Shown piece by piece: positions 1 through 11,909 of a stretch of DNA of 64,000 bases. The notes beneath the pieces are model-generated. The model made no database searches. It was not told the origin of the DNA and saw nothing but the letters and a program-made list of their open reading frames with translations. The position numbers were made by a program, and so were the translations under genes. Numbering within the stretch: position 1 is the stretch's first letter; the number at the start of each line of letters is the position of its first letter. Origin of the DNA: Neospora caninum Liverpool (lineage: Eukaryota > Apicomplexa > Conoidasida > Eucoccidiorida > Sarcocystidae); the NCBI RefSeq assembly GCF_000208865.1, contig NC_018394.1, forward strand, positions 1,571,635-1,635,634, in the 5' to 3' direction.

Positions 1-311
1 GTCACACCGCCGAGGAACTTGCTCAGTTCCTCATCATTGCGCACAGCGAGTTGAATGTGTCGGGGAATGATACGGGTCTTCTTGTGGTCACGTGCGGCGT
101 TGCCCGCCAACTCCAGAATTTCAGCGCAGAGGTACTCCAACACCGCAGCCAGGTACACGGGAGCGCCCACTCCAACGCGTTTCGCGAACCGTCCCTTCTT
201 CAGGTACCTTCCAATACGGGACACGGGAAACTGCAAACCAGCTTTGGCAGAGCGTGACACTTTCTTGCCGCTGCTGGTCTTCTTGCGACCTCCCGCACCT
301 TTGGCCGACAT
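1..311 (-). CDS. H2A: Histone H2A (partial, C-terminus off the window)
   Basis: Core nucleosome histone. Reading the minus strand from the ATG at 311, 103 codons are visible without an intron. They start [11 protein letters not shown], then carry the H2A hallmark AGLQFPV (about residues 24-30), the RIGRYL helix, [10 protein letters not shown] in the histone-fold helix 2, [12 protein letters not shown], and the [13 protein letters not shown] segment with acidic-patch residues. The docking domain and tail lie beyond base 1. The variant (canonical H2A or H2A.X) therefore cannot be decided, because the diagnostic SQE-type tail is missing. The short basic tail argues against H2A.Z. The gene diverges from eL8, with 3.7 kb between the two start codons. 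Family assignment is very secure; variant identity is open. Confidence 0.95.
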   Translation of the reverse strand, partial: MSAKGAGGRKKTSSGKKVSRSAKAGLQFPVSRIGRYLKKGRFAKRVGVGAPVYLAAVLEYLCAEILELAGNAARDHKKTRIIPRHIQLAVRNDEELSKFLGGV

Positions 312-3300
312 CTTGAATAGGAAGGGGGAATTGGACACACGGAGTGAAAATTGCGGGTACACACGGGAAAACGCGTGCTGGTGCGACAGTGTGTGGCGTC
401 TCTGTGGAGATCTGCTATCGTGTTTGAGGCCGTACACGGACTTTGCTCTGAAAGAAATATCTGAGCCCGAATAGATTTCTGTGGCTATCTTACGACAGGG
501 AACCTTTTCAGGTGGGCTGGTGGTTGCTCCGCCGGACAGGTGGTTGTGTCTGGGGAATCGCCCCTTGTTGGGAGGGGTGGAAAGAAGCAGCCCGCCACGT
601 GGTGACAGACGCCAGATTGCACACCTGTGGGCGTCTCGTTAGCCTTTCGGCTCTTTACGAGATTGCGATCGTCAACACCCGTTCGCAGGTTTAACCGCGA
701 CAAAAAAGTGTGCAAGTTCCACTTTGACCCCGCTGTCGTGTCTATCCCATTGGGTAGGCAGCATATCTCTTAAAACACTTTTCGCTCCCTACGAAACTGA
801 GGTGGGATGCAGCAATCTCAATCTTCAGCGGCATGTGTTTTTGAAGCGCTGCTGTTTGGTGCCGTGAATCTCGAGGGTAGCGAAAGGTTCAACGAGAGTC
901 GCCACCCAGCCTACACCTTACCATGTTTTGCTTTATTCGGTAAGCGTCTTGGAACCCTTTCCTATGAAGGAATGACGGAGACATTTGTGCAGCATTCGGG
1001 GCACCGACACCTTCCATTCTATCGTCCTAGACGCAAAGCGATGTCCCGTGGACGGTCTTTTAACTCGATTACATGTGTTCACCCCTGGCTTTTTTTTTCC
1101 AATCGGCCCGCATAGCCAGCAGTCGCAGCCCCGCTTCCATCTGTGGGCCTGCGCCAGAACCGCGCAATTTGAAGACACACAGTGATCGCCCACAAAAATC
1201 CGTGCATATCGCACTACCCTCAATGAATCCGTAACGTAGCCATCCAGTTGCCTTGTAGTGTACGCCACATTGTTTCTTCAACAGCAAACTCGTCCCGTTA
1301 CTCGTGTGGTGTGATACCGGTTGCCAGGTGATGCCAGCTGATGTTCTGGAATACAAATCTTCGTCTCTGGCTGAGAGATAGCATAGCAGACTCCAAAGCC
1401 ACGACATTCAAACCACAGAAGTATCCGAAGGATTCTAAAAAAACTACCAGGCATAGGAAGGTACAACAGTACGCGTGCATTCCTTTTGGTGCCGTAGAAC
1501 AATCCTTGTTCAAAAAGGATTAGGACCACCCCGTACGTGGCAAAAGCATGCTGATGCATGCCAGATGTCGGAGCAAGCAGTTTTTCAGTTTCGCTCTCCG
1601 CCTCAGCCGGTACGAACGACAGTCTGGTCTCGTAGCTACTGCTCGGTTGCGGTAGACACTGACGTCACCCGTGGTTCTATGCGGGGAAAGGGCGGCACTC
1701 CAATGTATTTGTCTTCCCAGTTCTCTGCTCGTGCAGTCAAGCAAAGCGCCGTCCGTTGCAGTTTCGTGCAGATCCCTGTTGTCTATTGGCACGGCTCGGA
1801 TCTGCATGGAGGGGGGCGGGGCGGAGCCTCAGAATGGCTGCCGAGTAGAAATCGGATGTTCAAAATGTTGGAAGGGACGCAGAACAACTCGTATGCTGCT
1901 GCCGAAGGTGGCAAGTGCCATTTACCAGTTTATCAAAACGAGAGGGGAGGAAGTCTGGCAATTCAAATATGCATTGCATTGGGGCAAGAAAAATCCAGGC
2001 CTAACACGTTTTTATGCATGACACAAAAACCGAGTAGTTGATTGCTGTGCAGTGCTACAACCGGATTTGATGCACGGGAAGCGCTGCCCGTGATGTCCAC
2101 CGCTGAGAAAGAGGACACCTGTCCACTACGGCTAATGCGGCTTTTCGCCTGGTTGCTAGAAAAGCGGTCGAGTTCGCGGTGGCCTACACTCCTGTGGCCA
2201 GGCCTAGGAGTCACCTGTGTGGAAGAGCGGCGGCTGACGGGCGGCAGTAAGGCGCACCAGTGAACACTACCACCTTTTACAGTCCGCGTTCGAACGTAGC
2301 CAGGTGCCTTTGGAGGACATCTCCGGCTCCAGGGCACACGTGCCCGTTAACGTAAGATGTTAGCTTCATCATTGAGCGTGCAGCTTTCGGTGGTTTTACA
2401 CTGGTAGGAGTCGGTAGGCCAACTCTCAGTGGAAATCGATAACAAGGTCGACGAAGTTTGATAAAAATACTGGTCACCCGACGCGCCGGAAGCTCCGGAA
2501 GCGTTTCTGGAAGGAGTTGCATTTGTAGGTACCTGGCGATTTTTTGCCAGCTCGACACACAACACCCATGAAATAAGTCGAGAATAAGGCTCACTTGATA
2601 GGAAAAAGGTCTCACACCGTATGACCCAGATCGCCTCCCCATATACGCTCATGGACTTGTACGACTTGGCAGTTGGTTGTGAAAGGTTTAGCAAGCAACA
2701 GGGGGATACGAGGAGATGGCTGCCACTGTCACATTTCGAGAAGCGGAAGGCAGATTTTCAGTGCCGTGAAAATACGCTGCTGCCTGGCTGATGATGAGCC
2801 GGGCAAGAGACGACAGACGAGAGTGCAAGAATAATTCGTAGCTATACTTGGCCAATCATAGGGGCCTTGACGAGCACACCGTCGGCTGCTGACCAAGATT
2901 ACATTCAACGTGGCGCATTTCCCCTCGGCCACGCTCTACGATACCGGGGGGGGTGACGATATTGGGCATGCGCACAGATGGTATCCAGTTCTGCCTGCCT
3001 GAGGGGCTACAAACTTACGTATTCGCCACAACGCTCCGAACACCATAATTCCTCGGTTGATGGCTAACGTACCTCAGAGGTACCACCTAGATAGCACGCT
3101 CATGGGTATTGCCAATTGATATGCATTGAACCGTGACAACTCAAAAACTGGATTACGAGCAAAATCCAGGGACAAAAAGGACCTTCAGGGCTCCGGGGTA
3201 TCCGCCGTCACCCCCACACGCTATCCAGTATGTTTTTCGATTTGGAGGACGAAAATGGAAAGATATACTGCGCTCACTCGCCAGCTTCGCGGTAGTGTTG

Positions 3301-4040
3301 TGGCCGGTCAAAAGTTGAACACCTCTACACTACAAGTGCTGTGAGGGGCGGCTGCTGTGGAAAAACAACAAAAAAAATCTACCGAACAGTCAGTCCCATC
3401 CTGTGAAATGCTTTTTGTTAGTTAACTCAGGCACGAGCATGTGGAGCCTGGGCAATTTGTCGTTAGGGCTTCCAGTGTGGAGAGTACATACACCGTGTTT
3501 TTGATGCAGATCAAATATTTGCGGTCACTTCATCTCAAGATACTTTCCTTGCCTGTTAATCTTTTCTATAAAAAACTACTGAGCCCCATCCGCCACAAGG
3601 GTTTTTGTCAAGGGAAAAGTAGATAGCCACCACACGAGATATTCCGCTCCCAGAACATTTTTATCTCCGAGAAATGAGAGCATGCAGCCAGTCCTGACGC
3701 TGGTTAACACGATGCGCCTTTGCGACGAGACTCTAATACTAGCTGATGATTCTCTCGACTGCACATGCAAGGGATTATTCTCCGCTGAGGGGCTGCGCCG
3801 AAAACGCGGGGGTTCTGTGGGGGGGAGAAAACGGCAGAGAGAGACCATCGGACTGGTGCGGCTGCGCTGTTCACCCGCGTCGTTGATATCCCCATTTAAC
3901 CCGTTCTCTTTTCCTTTTCTGTTTTTGCGTGGCCACACGGAGGTCCCTTCCCTTCTTGTGCGTCTTACGGCGGTCTTGTGCCGCCACTTTTTCTCCAGTC
4001 AAACGAGAGAGGGAACGAAGGAAAGAGAGACTTCATCGAA
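312..4040. other. Intergenic region between divergent H2A and eL8
   Basis: No gene can be supported here. Reading frames of up to 188 codons (for example 1475-2041 plus) show no recognisable domain and no consistent codon bias. The right end (about 3900-4040) is CT-rich, passes into GA-rich sequence and ends at the eL8 ATG, so it probably holds the eL8 core promoter and 5' UTR. The left end (312 to about 480) is the H2A leader. The rest is of mixed composition without evident repeats. Confidence 0.6.
397..403 (-). promoter_or_regulatory. AGAGACG motif upstream of H2A
   Basis: On the minus strand the heptamer AGAGACG lies 86 bases upstream of the H2A start codon. It fits the WGAGACG element described in Toxoplasma promoters. 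One short match can occur by chance, so this is only a candidate. Confidence 0.2.
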
Positions 4041-6993
4041 ATGGTACGTTCGCTGGGGGCATCACTTCTGGTGGTTTTCCCCTCACATGCTCAACTTGTT
4101 AACTGAATCGTTGTGCTGAATGTTTGATTGACAGTTTTATCGGACAAAAATTTCAGCATGGCGGTAAAACAGTAAAAGTCGGATGCGACTTCGTTTTTTT
4201 GCGTTTTTTGTGCTGTAGTTGTGGCGCTCGTGTTCGCGCATGTTGACGCGAACCCTGGAATCCCCCACGTTTTCCACGGATGATTTTAATTAGGAAGAAG
4301 AATATGCGTGGATGGGTCAGCTAGAAGGACTCTGAGAATGCTTTTGAGAAGCATCTCGGGTGGTGTCGTGCGTCCGTTGTCGTCATGGGTGATGAGGCGG
4401 AGAGATCCTCAGCAACTTACGGCGCAGTCTCCCCATTGCGGTGGACACCAGCTACATGCGTCAGGCACTTGGGGAAACTGAGCTCGACATGTATTGGGGA
4501 AATTAACACAAGCTGTGTATTCGTCAACGCTATTTTCGCAACATCTGCATTGACTGCGTCATGCATTGAGACGATTTTTTGTCTGTCTACAATTCCAGCA
4601 TGCGCCGCTGTGGACGCACAGCAGCCAGCGCCTAGGGAAGTGCCCGCTCTTGGTGGGCTGGATCATAGTACTGTTTCATAGTCAGTTGAATTCGTTGTTT
4701 TTCTGTCAGTGACGGTGGCTGAGGAGAGTGTTGCGCCTGTGCGCGTTTACAGCCTTTTGTAGCGTACCGTGCCCCAAAATGCTCAGTGGGACACCGCCGC
4801 AGGCGTTGCTCGCACAGCAAGGGGATACCTGTTCTGTTTGGACGAAATGCAGGCCATAATGTGTGTGGGTTGCTGAACCCTCGTCTGTTTCGTTTGCACC
4901 CAGTGTAGCTTCCAGTCCTTGGAAGGTTTATGCAGATCTGGAACAATGCATGTCGTAGTGGAAATGGGGAGACTGCAGCAGGCGACAAGCGAGCCGTATT
5001 TTCACCCGTTATACACGTGTGTGTGCACGTTCGTCTTCAGGCGTCTACCAAGAAGGGATCGGCTAGCGCTAAGGGCAGCAGCGGAGGGAAGAAGAAGCTG
5101 CCAGCTGCGCCGTTGAGCAGCAAGTCGGGCAAGAAGGTCCAGAAGTCTCCGATCTTCGCGAAAACGCCGAGGAACTTCCGTGTCGGCGGAAACATTCAGC
5201 CGCGACGCGACCTCAGCAGGTGAGTGTTGTGCTCTTCACGTTTTCGTAACCCCTTCTCTTAGGAAGCGTTTCGTATACGCATGCCCGTCAGAAGTACCTC
5301 CTTTGACGATTTGGTTCTCGAGTTTTCCATTAAGTGATAGATTCGTAGCTTTTATTCGTCGGCGACAGGAGCCCTTCGTTATTGTCTCCCACGATGCTGC
5401 AAGCTGGTCTTCGGAAAGGTGTTGTTTACGAACTCCGTTACTGGTTCATGAGTCGAGTAAGTTAGGTGGATGGAGACTCCGGCGATGTGGTCAGGTAACT
5501 TGTGATCTAGCAGCAGTCAGAGCTTTCGCGTTGCCTCCCGTTCAGACCAGTGTGGTGTAGGTGCCGCGTCTGAAAAAAGGAGGTAACGGCTGCGACATGT
5601 TTTTGTGTACAGATTCGTCAAATGGCCGAAGTACATTCTGCTTCAGCGCCAGCGGAGGGTGTTGATGCAGCGACTGAAGGTCCCCCCTGCGATCAACCAG
5701 TTCACACACACTTTGGACAAGAACCAGACCTCTCAGCTCATGCGCCTGCTCGCCAAGTACAAGCCGGAGACTCGCGCTGAGAAGAAGCAGCGCCTGCTTC
5801 AGGAGGCCGAGAGACAGAGTGCTGGTGGCGCGGCTGGTGGAAAGAAACCCGTCATGATCAAATATGGAATCAACCACGTGACAGATCTGATTGAGATCAA
5901 GAAGGCGAAGCTTGTTGTCATCGCGCATGACGTCACTCCTGTCGAGCTTGTCTGCTTCATCCCCCAGCTTTGCCGAAAGAAGGAGGTAAGATCAAAAGAG
6001 GTTTTAGGGTGTCGTCGGTACCCGTCGACGAAGGGACGCGCATTTGGCACAAGGCAGACTGCGTCCACGACAATGACGAATGTTCTGACTGAACGACGGA
6101 CTGACAGGCTGGCGATACGAAAAAGTGGTTCTAAATGCCAACGAAGCGGACGGTCGTGTATTTGGCGCCGGAAATCGACAGAACATTTCGCCCCTCCCGA
6201 TGGTTTTCCTCTGTCTTTCGCAGGTTCCCTACTGCATCGTCAAGGGCAAGAGCAGGCTCGGTCAGTTGGTCCACCAGAAGAACTGCCCTGTCCTTGCTAT
6301 TGACAACGTCAGAAAGGAGGTAGGCCGGTGGAGCTGTATTTTATATTATCCCCAAGTTATGACGTGACACATGAACTTCAAGAAAAGTGAAGCGGTTTGC
6401 AGTTTCACACCGTATATCCTGCGGCAGTGCCGTGTGCTGTGAACTTTTTGTCGAGGCTGTGCTTTCTGGTATGTGTCGAAAGAAGTTGAGCCTTTGATGA
6501 TCCCACCTTGACGCACGACAGGCGACTGCTGTTGCTGGACATGGGTGAACGTTGTTTGTCTTCAAAGTTCACTGAGGCCCTTCTGAATGATATGGCGACT
6601 GCTCCATCGTTTTTGCTCCGATGTCCTGGTGCTGCAAACTCGTGATTTCGCGGTGACGTTTATGCGGCGTGAGTGATCTTTTTTTTTGTTTCACGTGGGT
6701 GGTACTCGCTTCCTTTTCGTCAGTGCACCGTCTTGAGGCGTACGTGACGGAATCCTCATTCGTCGTCGGGTAACATCAGGTGTTTTCTCTCTTCTCTGGG
6801 CTGCATCGTGCAGGATCAAGCGGAGTTGGAGGCACAGTGCGAAATCTACCGTGCCATGTTCAACGACAACTCCGAAGTGCGCAGACGCTGGGGCGGTGGC
6901 ATCAACGGCATCAAGTCGCAACATGCGCAGCAGAAGAAGGAGAAGCTGATCAACATCGAGCTGAAGAAGAAGATGGGTCTTCAGCTGGCTTGA
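4041..6993 (+). CDS. RPL7A: 60S ribosomal protein eL8 (RPL7A), 5 exons
   Basis: Large-subunit ribosomal protein of the L7Ae family. Exons are 4041-4043, 5041-5219, 5613-5985, 6224-6319 and 6814-6993, giving 276 residues; human eL8 has 266. Exon 1 is the ATG alone, followed at once by a GTACGT donor; exon 2 opens ASTKKG. The N-terminus is Lys/Ser-rich and basic. Then come [32 protein letters not shown] and the L7Ae RNA-binding fold (about residues 135-235), with [28 protein letters not shown] and CPVLAIDNV. The C-terminus ends KKKMGLQLA. All phases close. The protein binds LSU rRNA in the cytosolic ribosome. Introns 1 and 4 contain box C/D-like sequences; vertebrate RPL7A introns are known snoRNA hosts. 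Confidence 0.97.
6490..6578 (+). ncRNA. Candidate box C/D snoRNA in eL8 intron 4
   Basis: Within intron 4 (6320-6813) a C-like box TTGATGA (6494-6500) is followed 72 bases later by a D box CTGA (6572-6575). The flanks GCC (6490-6492) and GGC (6576-6578) can pair as a short terminal stem. The stretch before the D box, TTCAAAGTTCA, looks like a possible guide against an LSU rRNA helix carrying the motif ACUUUGAAG; this match is from memory. The C box is imperfect (T in place of R) and internal C'/D' boxes are weak. Support comes mainly from the location in an RPL7A intron. Confidence 0.25.
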
Positions 6994-7616
6994 GGACAGT
7001 TTGCTCTTGCGCGTGAATCCTCTCTGTGTTGACATGACAGAAGGAAGGGGGTCCGGGCTGAAAGGGGTTGTCGGCGTGCATCTTGTGTGGTGTGCCTACA
7101 CGTCCCAGGTGTGAACTGCAGCTGTGACCTATGTTAGACTTCTCTTGCTTCTGTGAATTCAAGGTTTTTAGCTGGAAGGCAGCCGACGAGACAACGGCTT
7201 GCTGATTGGTAATTCTGCGGCACTGCTCTCGAACGTTCACCGGAGCTTGTACAGGACGTGGCTTCACCTACAATGTTCCCGCCCTTGTATGAGCGAGTGT
7301 TGCAGGTCCACTATGCTTTCCAGAAGTTCTGTCGTTGATAGCACATACACGAAACGGAGGTGAGGTGGTGCATCACCGTAGGAGCACGGTAAAGCTTCAT
7401 GTAGTTCCACATATCAGCGTCAGTTGGAAATACTGCCTAGCGTCACATTCGTGCTAACTTCAGGTCTTGTCCAATAGCCTGCATATGTTGGGCATTTGCT
7501 CGCTGCTACTTGCCACAGAGTCAGCTCGGCATCACCCACCGAGGTTAGACTCTGCCATTTGCAGCGTATACTGTAGTGGCTTCTGCCGTTCGACCGGATA
7601 GGAACCGCCTCACGAA
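6994..7616. other. eL8 3' flank
   Basis: This holds the probable 3' UTR of eL8 and unassigned sequence up to the tandem duplication. No gene, RNA or repeat could be recognised. Confidence 0.5.
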
Positions 7617-9060
7617 CTTCATTTGGTGAGGGAGGCGGGCTGACAACGTGTCGACATGAAACACCATTGCTCTTCACATCCATTCAACTTCGCTGCAGGA
7701 GGCTGTGTTCGTCTCAGACTTGCGTGTGCTGGACGAGACCGTCCACCAGCGAGATCTGGACCACGCCGCAACCTGTGAAAGTGGAAAGCCTCGTTCGTGG
7801 CTCTCGTCTTCCGATATTCTTTGTTCGGGACTGAATGGTTGTGTTGTGCCTCGAAGTTAAGCGTCGTTGATCACAAACCGAGGGAGCATCATGATGATGA
7901 TTTCTTCCGTGTTTCACCTGAGCACCTAAGTGATGTGCAACAGTTTGTATTCCCTGACAGCTCCCATCGACGCTGTAAGATGATGATCGTGTCCACAGTG
8001 TCACAGGCAAGCAATGAGGACCTAACCGCACGTTTGTGCACCTGAGTCAAATTGATGAAACCAGGAGACCTGAACTGAGGCTTGCACTACATCTCAACCA
8101 TCGTATTCTTTGGATGCTAAAGTGCCCCAGAGGCGCTCCAACTGTTGTTGTTTCTCTGGGTATCGTGTGGCTCTTAGGTTGTCGTACGGAACATAGTGGT
8201 GCTTGTTTTAACGCCGTTTTGCACATAGTGGACTTACTTTGAGCTGGGCTTTTGTTGCAGTGAATGAGGGCACCACAGGACAGGATCATAATCTTAAATG
8301 ATGCTTGCCGTCCGGTCGTAGAGAAGCACCCGCACGAAATCCATTTGGTGAGGGAGGCGGGCTGGCAACGTGTCGACATGAAACACCATTGCTCTTCACA
8401 TCCATTCAACTTCGCTGCAGGAGGCTGTGTTCGTCTCAGACTTGCGTGTGCTGGACGAGACCGTCCACCAGCGAGATCTGGACCACGCCGCAACCTGTGA
8501 AAGTGGAAAGCCTCGTTCGTGGCTCTCGTCTTCCGATATTCTTTGTTCGGGACTGAATGGTTGTGTTGTGCCTCGAAGTTAAGCGTCGTTGATCACAAAC
8601 CGAGGGAGCATCATGATGATGATTTCTTCCGTGTTTCACCTGAGCACCTAAGTGATGTGCAACAGTTTGTATTCCCTGACAGCTCCCATCGACGCTGTAA
8701 GATGATGATCGTGTCCACAGTGTCACAGGCAAGCAATGAGGACCTAACCGCACGTTTGTGCACCTGAGTCAAATTGATGAAACCAGGAGACCTGAACTGA
8801 GGCTTGCACTACATCTCAACCATCGTATTCTTTGGATGCTAAAGTGCCCCAGAGGCGCTCCAACTGTTGTTGTTTCTCTGGGTATCGTGTGGCTCTTAGG
8901 TTGTCGTACGGAACATAGTGGTGCTTGTTTTAACGCCGTTTTGCACATAGTGGACTTACTTTGAGCTGGGCTTTTGTTGCAGTGAATGAGGGCACCACAG
9001 GACAGGATCATAATCTTAAATGATGCTTGCCGTCCGGTCGTAGAGAAGCACCCGCACGAA
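7617..9060. repeat. 722-bp direct tandem duplication, two near-identical copies
   Basis: Copy 1 is 7617-8338 and copy 2 is 8339-9060, at a constant offset of 722. Reading both through by eye, I found one clear internal difference (A at 7643, G at 8365) and small differences at the joints. The sequence TTTGGTGAGGGAGGC occurs at the left of each copy (7622, 8344) and again just after copy 2 (9068), so a 15-bp motif brackets the units. The three joints also share CACGAA. No protein domain is seen in either strand of the unit. It could be a recent local duplication, part of a larger satellite family, or an assembly product. Confidence 0.97.
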
Positions 9061-9833
9061 TTCCTTTTTTGGTGAGGGAGGCAAAATTGTAAGTACCTGG
9101 GTACCTTGAAGCTTGTGTAGCGTTATCGTGCTTGGAATGAGACGTGTCGCTCCTGTTTTGTGGTATTTTGGGGTTCTTCTAGTGACCCGATAGTCACCAC
9201 GAGTAGTTTCCACCTTCCGGTCGGAACCGGCGAGCGATGCAGCCTAGTCACGAGAAGCCAGACTTATGTGATATCATGCCACCTGGCTCCCTAGTTATGT
9301 TCAAGGCGGTGGCTAGTGCATGACCGCTTTAGCTTCATCCGCGTCGAACAATTTCCACTCTATCCCGTCGTCCTTCATTTGACCACCACGCTACTTGGAG
9401 AAGACCTTTGCAGTCTGGGCTGCTCTAACCGACCTCGTCTCCTAGCGTCCAGTGTGCCTCCTGGAAAGGTTGTGTGGCAATACTGGGCTTTGGTTGTGCA
9501 GAAAGGGAAGGAAAAAAAGCCGGTCAAGTATTGCTGGAGAGACCAGATTTCTGTCTCAGGACCGACTCTGCAGGAATCTCTTCGCGCTACTCGCTGACGG
9601 CTCACGCTATGTTTCGTCACGTGGCCGAATGCCATTCGCGTGTGTCTATTGTACTCGCGAGCGAAGGCGGGGCAACGTGCAACTTAGGAAAAACTGGCAT
9701 GCGTAGATTGTCTTCCGCGAAGAAACGAAAGGCGGTTTACATCATCGGGGTGTGCTAGGCACTGATGGTCGAGTCGCCACTTCAGAAGCAGAGTGGGCAC
9801 CTGTAGAGGCACAATGCACAACCACGCATTCAT
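9061..9833. other. Intergenic sequence left of HOP2
   Basis: It begins with the third copy of the 15-bp boundary motif and ends at the HOP2 stop codon. Apart from the HOP2 3' UTR nothing could be recognised. Confidence 0.5.
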
Positions 9834-11909
9834 TCATGAGTAGCATTTATATGCTTCGTCGGGGATGTAATCCTCGTCTATCTCTACGCCTAACCGCTCC
9901 ACTAGTTCATCCACAGTGTGCCCCGTTGCCTCGGAGATCTGACCCAGCAGCTCCATGCAGATCTTCTTTCGGCGTGCCCATTCAGCGTGCATCACGTGGT
10001 GCGACACCTTCGTTTTATTAATTTCATCGGCTGTCAGGAGCAGTGTGCTCCGATCTCCTGTAGCCGCACTCTTCAGCAGCAGCTTCACTGCGACCGTTGG
10101 CTGTGATACAAGCAAACTCGTTCTTCTGCAGGTGAACTTACACTCGTCTATTTCATTCTGGACGGAATCACTTAGTGCCACCGCCGCAGTTTCAGCTTCA
10201 CGCCTGCTTAGAGTTGCCTTTAGCACTTTCATCTCGGCTGCACGTGTACGGGCTGAGATAAAAGAAAACGCTATTATAGTGTTCGGTATTCACCTTCGAG
10301 TTGTTGGATCTCCTCCCTAAGCGCTGCAGGAAGTCTTAACAGTTGTTTACAGGTGACACATATCCGGTTGTGTTACCACTAATTTGCCCGTCAGCTGTAC
10401 TCATCTCCTCAGGCGTCATCTTGTCTCCAAACTGAGACTGTTCGTACATGTAAACCTAGATTATGTTATGTTGTATGCTTGCACTTTTGTGGAGAACAGG
10501 CGTACAGTCGCTTACTTTCATTTTCCCGATATCTTTGACAATCAGCGAGCCTTGCGTCGTCAACTCGTCGAGAATTCTTTCGACATCTGCTTTTTTTATT
10601 GATTTTTGGAGGTTATCAAAAATCTGTTCAACCCTCTAATATCTCCTCAAAAACAGGCGTTTTTACCAAGTCTTACGATCTGGGCGTTGTACGGACGGTT
10701 TTGCTCTTTCATGTAGCAGAGGATTCGGTCAGACGGTGGGACTACGTGGTTCATGTTTTCGTTCTTGTCCGTCTTCTGCCCCTTCACTGCAGCTCCTCGA
10801 TTGCCCTTCTGTGTCTTCTTTGCAGTGGTAGTGATAACTCTGTCCCCTTCCCCTGCAGCCTTCTCCGGCTCGGGACGACGTTCGACCGACAACTGTTTTT
10901 GTTTAGTAGCGTCTATTCCACAAGCAGCCTCTTCATCTGTTTCCCGGCTTTCGTCTGCAGACATTTTTCTCGTCGAACTGATTGTAGTGCCTTCATCGGA
11001 AGGACCAGATACAGCCAGACGATGGCTGTCAGCTGTGGACACGGATAGAGGAGCTGCCACACAGGAGGATGGCCCTGCATTTGTACATGCTTCGTTCTGT
11101 GACGATAACGTACAAATGATGGGCATATCTTCATCCCGCACGTTCTCTTGTTCATGGTGATCGATTTTTGTCGGATAATCGTCGCCCTGTGGTGGTTCGT
11201 GAATATTATTGCTTGCAGGTGTTGATCCCCTGGAACAATTATGTTTCTCTGAACGAGTATCAGATGTCTCAACATTTGGCGGTTCTTGCTTTTTTGTTGA
11301 CCCCTTGGTCCTGCCCCTTGTCTTCGTTGATTGAGGCGGCTTGTCACCCGCTACTCCAACAGTGTCATGCCGGTTTTTTGTTACGGGCTTATCCTTAGAT
11401 GAACAGCCATTACCGATCTTCAAGGCAGAATCTTTGGCTTCGGCTCCAGCTCTTTGAAGATTGATTGAGGTCGGTAGCTGTTCGAGAATGTGGTCGGATG
11501 TGCCGTGCTCCTGCACGTGATCGGCGCTGGCTTTCTCCGTCGGGTTTTGCTCTTGGGGACTGCTTAAAAGGTGTGGGTTCATCTGGTTGTCATTAGAGCA
11601 AGTACCTTTGCTGCTGTCTTCTGTCATTCTGGTTTTCTCTCTGGGCACGACTGGATTCTTTCCTTTACGAGGATTCTTTGCTACTTGCTCGTCTGACATC
11701 ACTTTCCCTGGTTCCAACGGCGTGGTGGGGTTAGCTTCGCGTGGACTCATATTCTTCCTACTCTCATTGCTGTGCCTCGGCTTCTTGACTTTTTCTTGTT
11801 TGTCTCCGCTCTTAGTGTAGGTCCTTTTCCTGCTGTTGTTGTTTAACTCCGCTCCGACGGGAACATTGCTGTCCGGGGGTGGAGCTTTGGTAGCCTTCTG
11901 CGTTCCCAT
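9834..11909 (-). CDS. HOP2: Homologous-pairing protein HOP2 (PSMC3IP/TBPIP family), 5 exons
   Basis: HOP2 pairs with MND1 and stimulates DMC1/RAD51 strand exchange in meiosis. Minus-strand exons are 11909-10677, 10623-10516, 10455-10377, 10323-10294 and 10237-9834; phases close to give 617 residues. Residues 394-411 (RILCYMKEQNRPYNAQI) and exon 2 (IFDNLQ, VERILDELTTQGSL) match the family's winged-helix N-terminus. Later exons give a coiled coil (LREEIQQLEAEMKVLKA) and the signature C-terminus EWARRKKICMELL with VGVEIDEDY-like sequence (here RLGVEIDEDY). Typical HOP2 has about 217 residues. Here about 390 Lys/Ser/Thr/Pro-rich, probably disordered residues precede the domain within one exon. 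All four introns are only 53-60 bases. Start: ATG at 11909, the first of the open frame; an internal Met cannot be excluded. Confidence 0.88.

Noticed and set aside
1475..2041. Plus-strand frame of 188 codons in the H2A-eL8 intergenic region
   Set aside because: The composition looks random, no domain is recognised, and no clear intron or start context is present.
7714..8964. Duplicated open frames (82, 105 and 68 codons) in the 722-bp repeat
   Set aside because: They are duplicated because the DNA is. They have no recognisable domain, and both strands are open equally.
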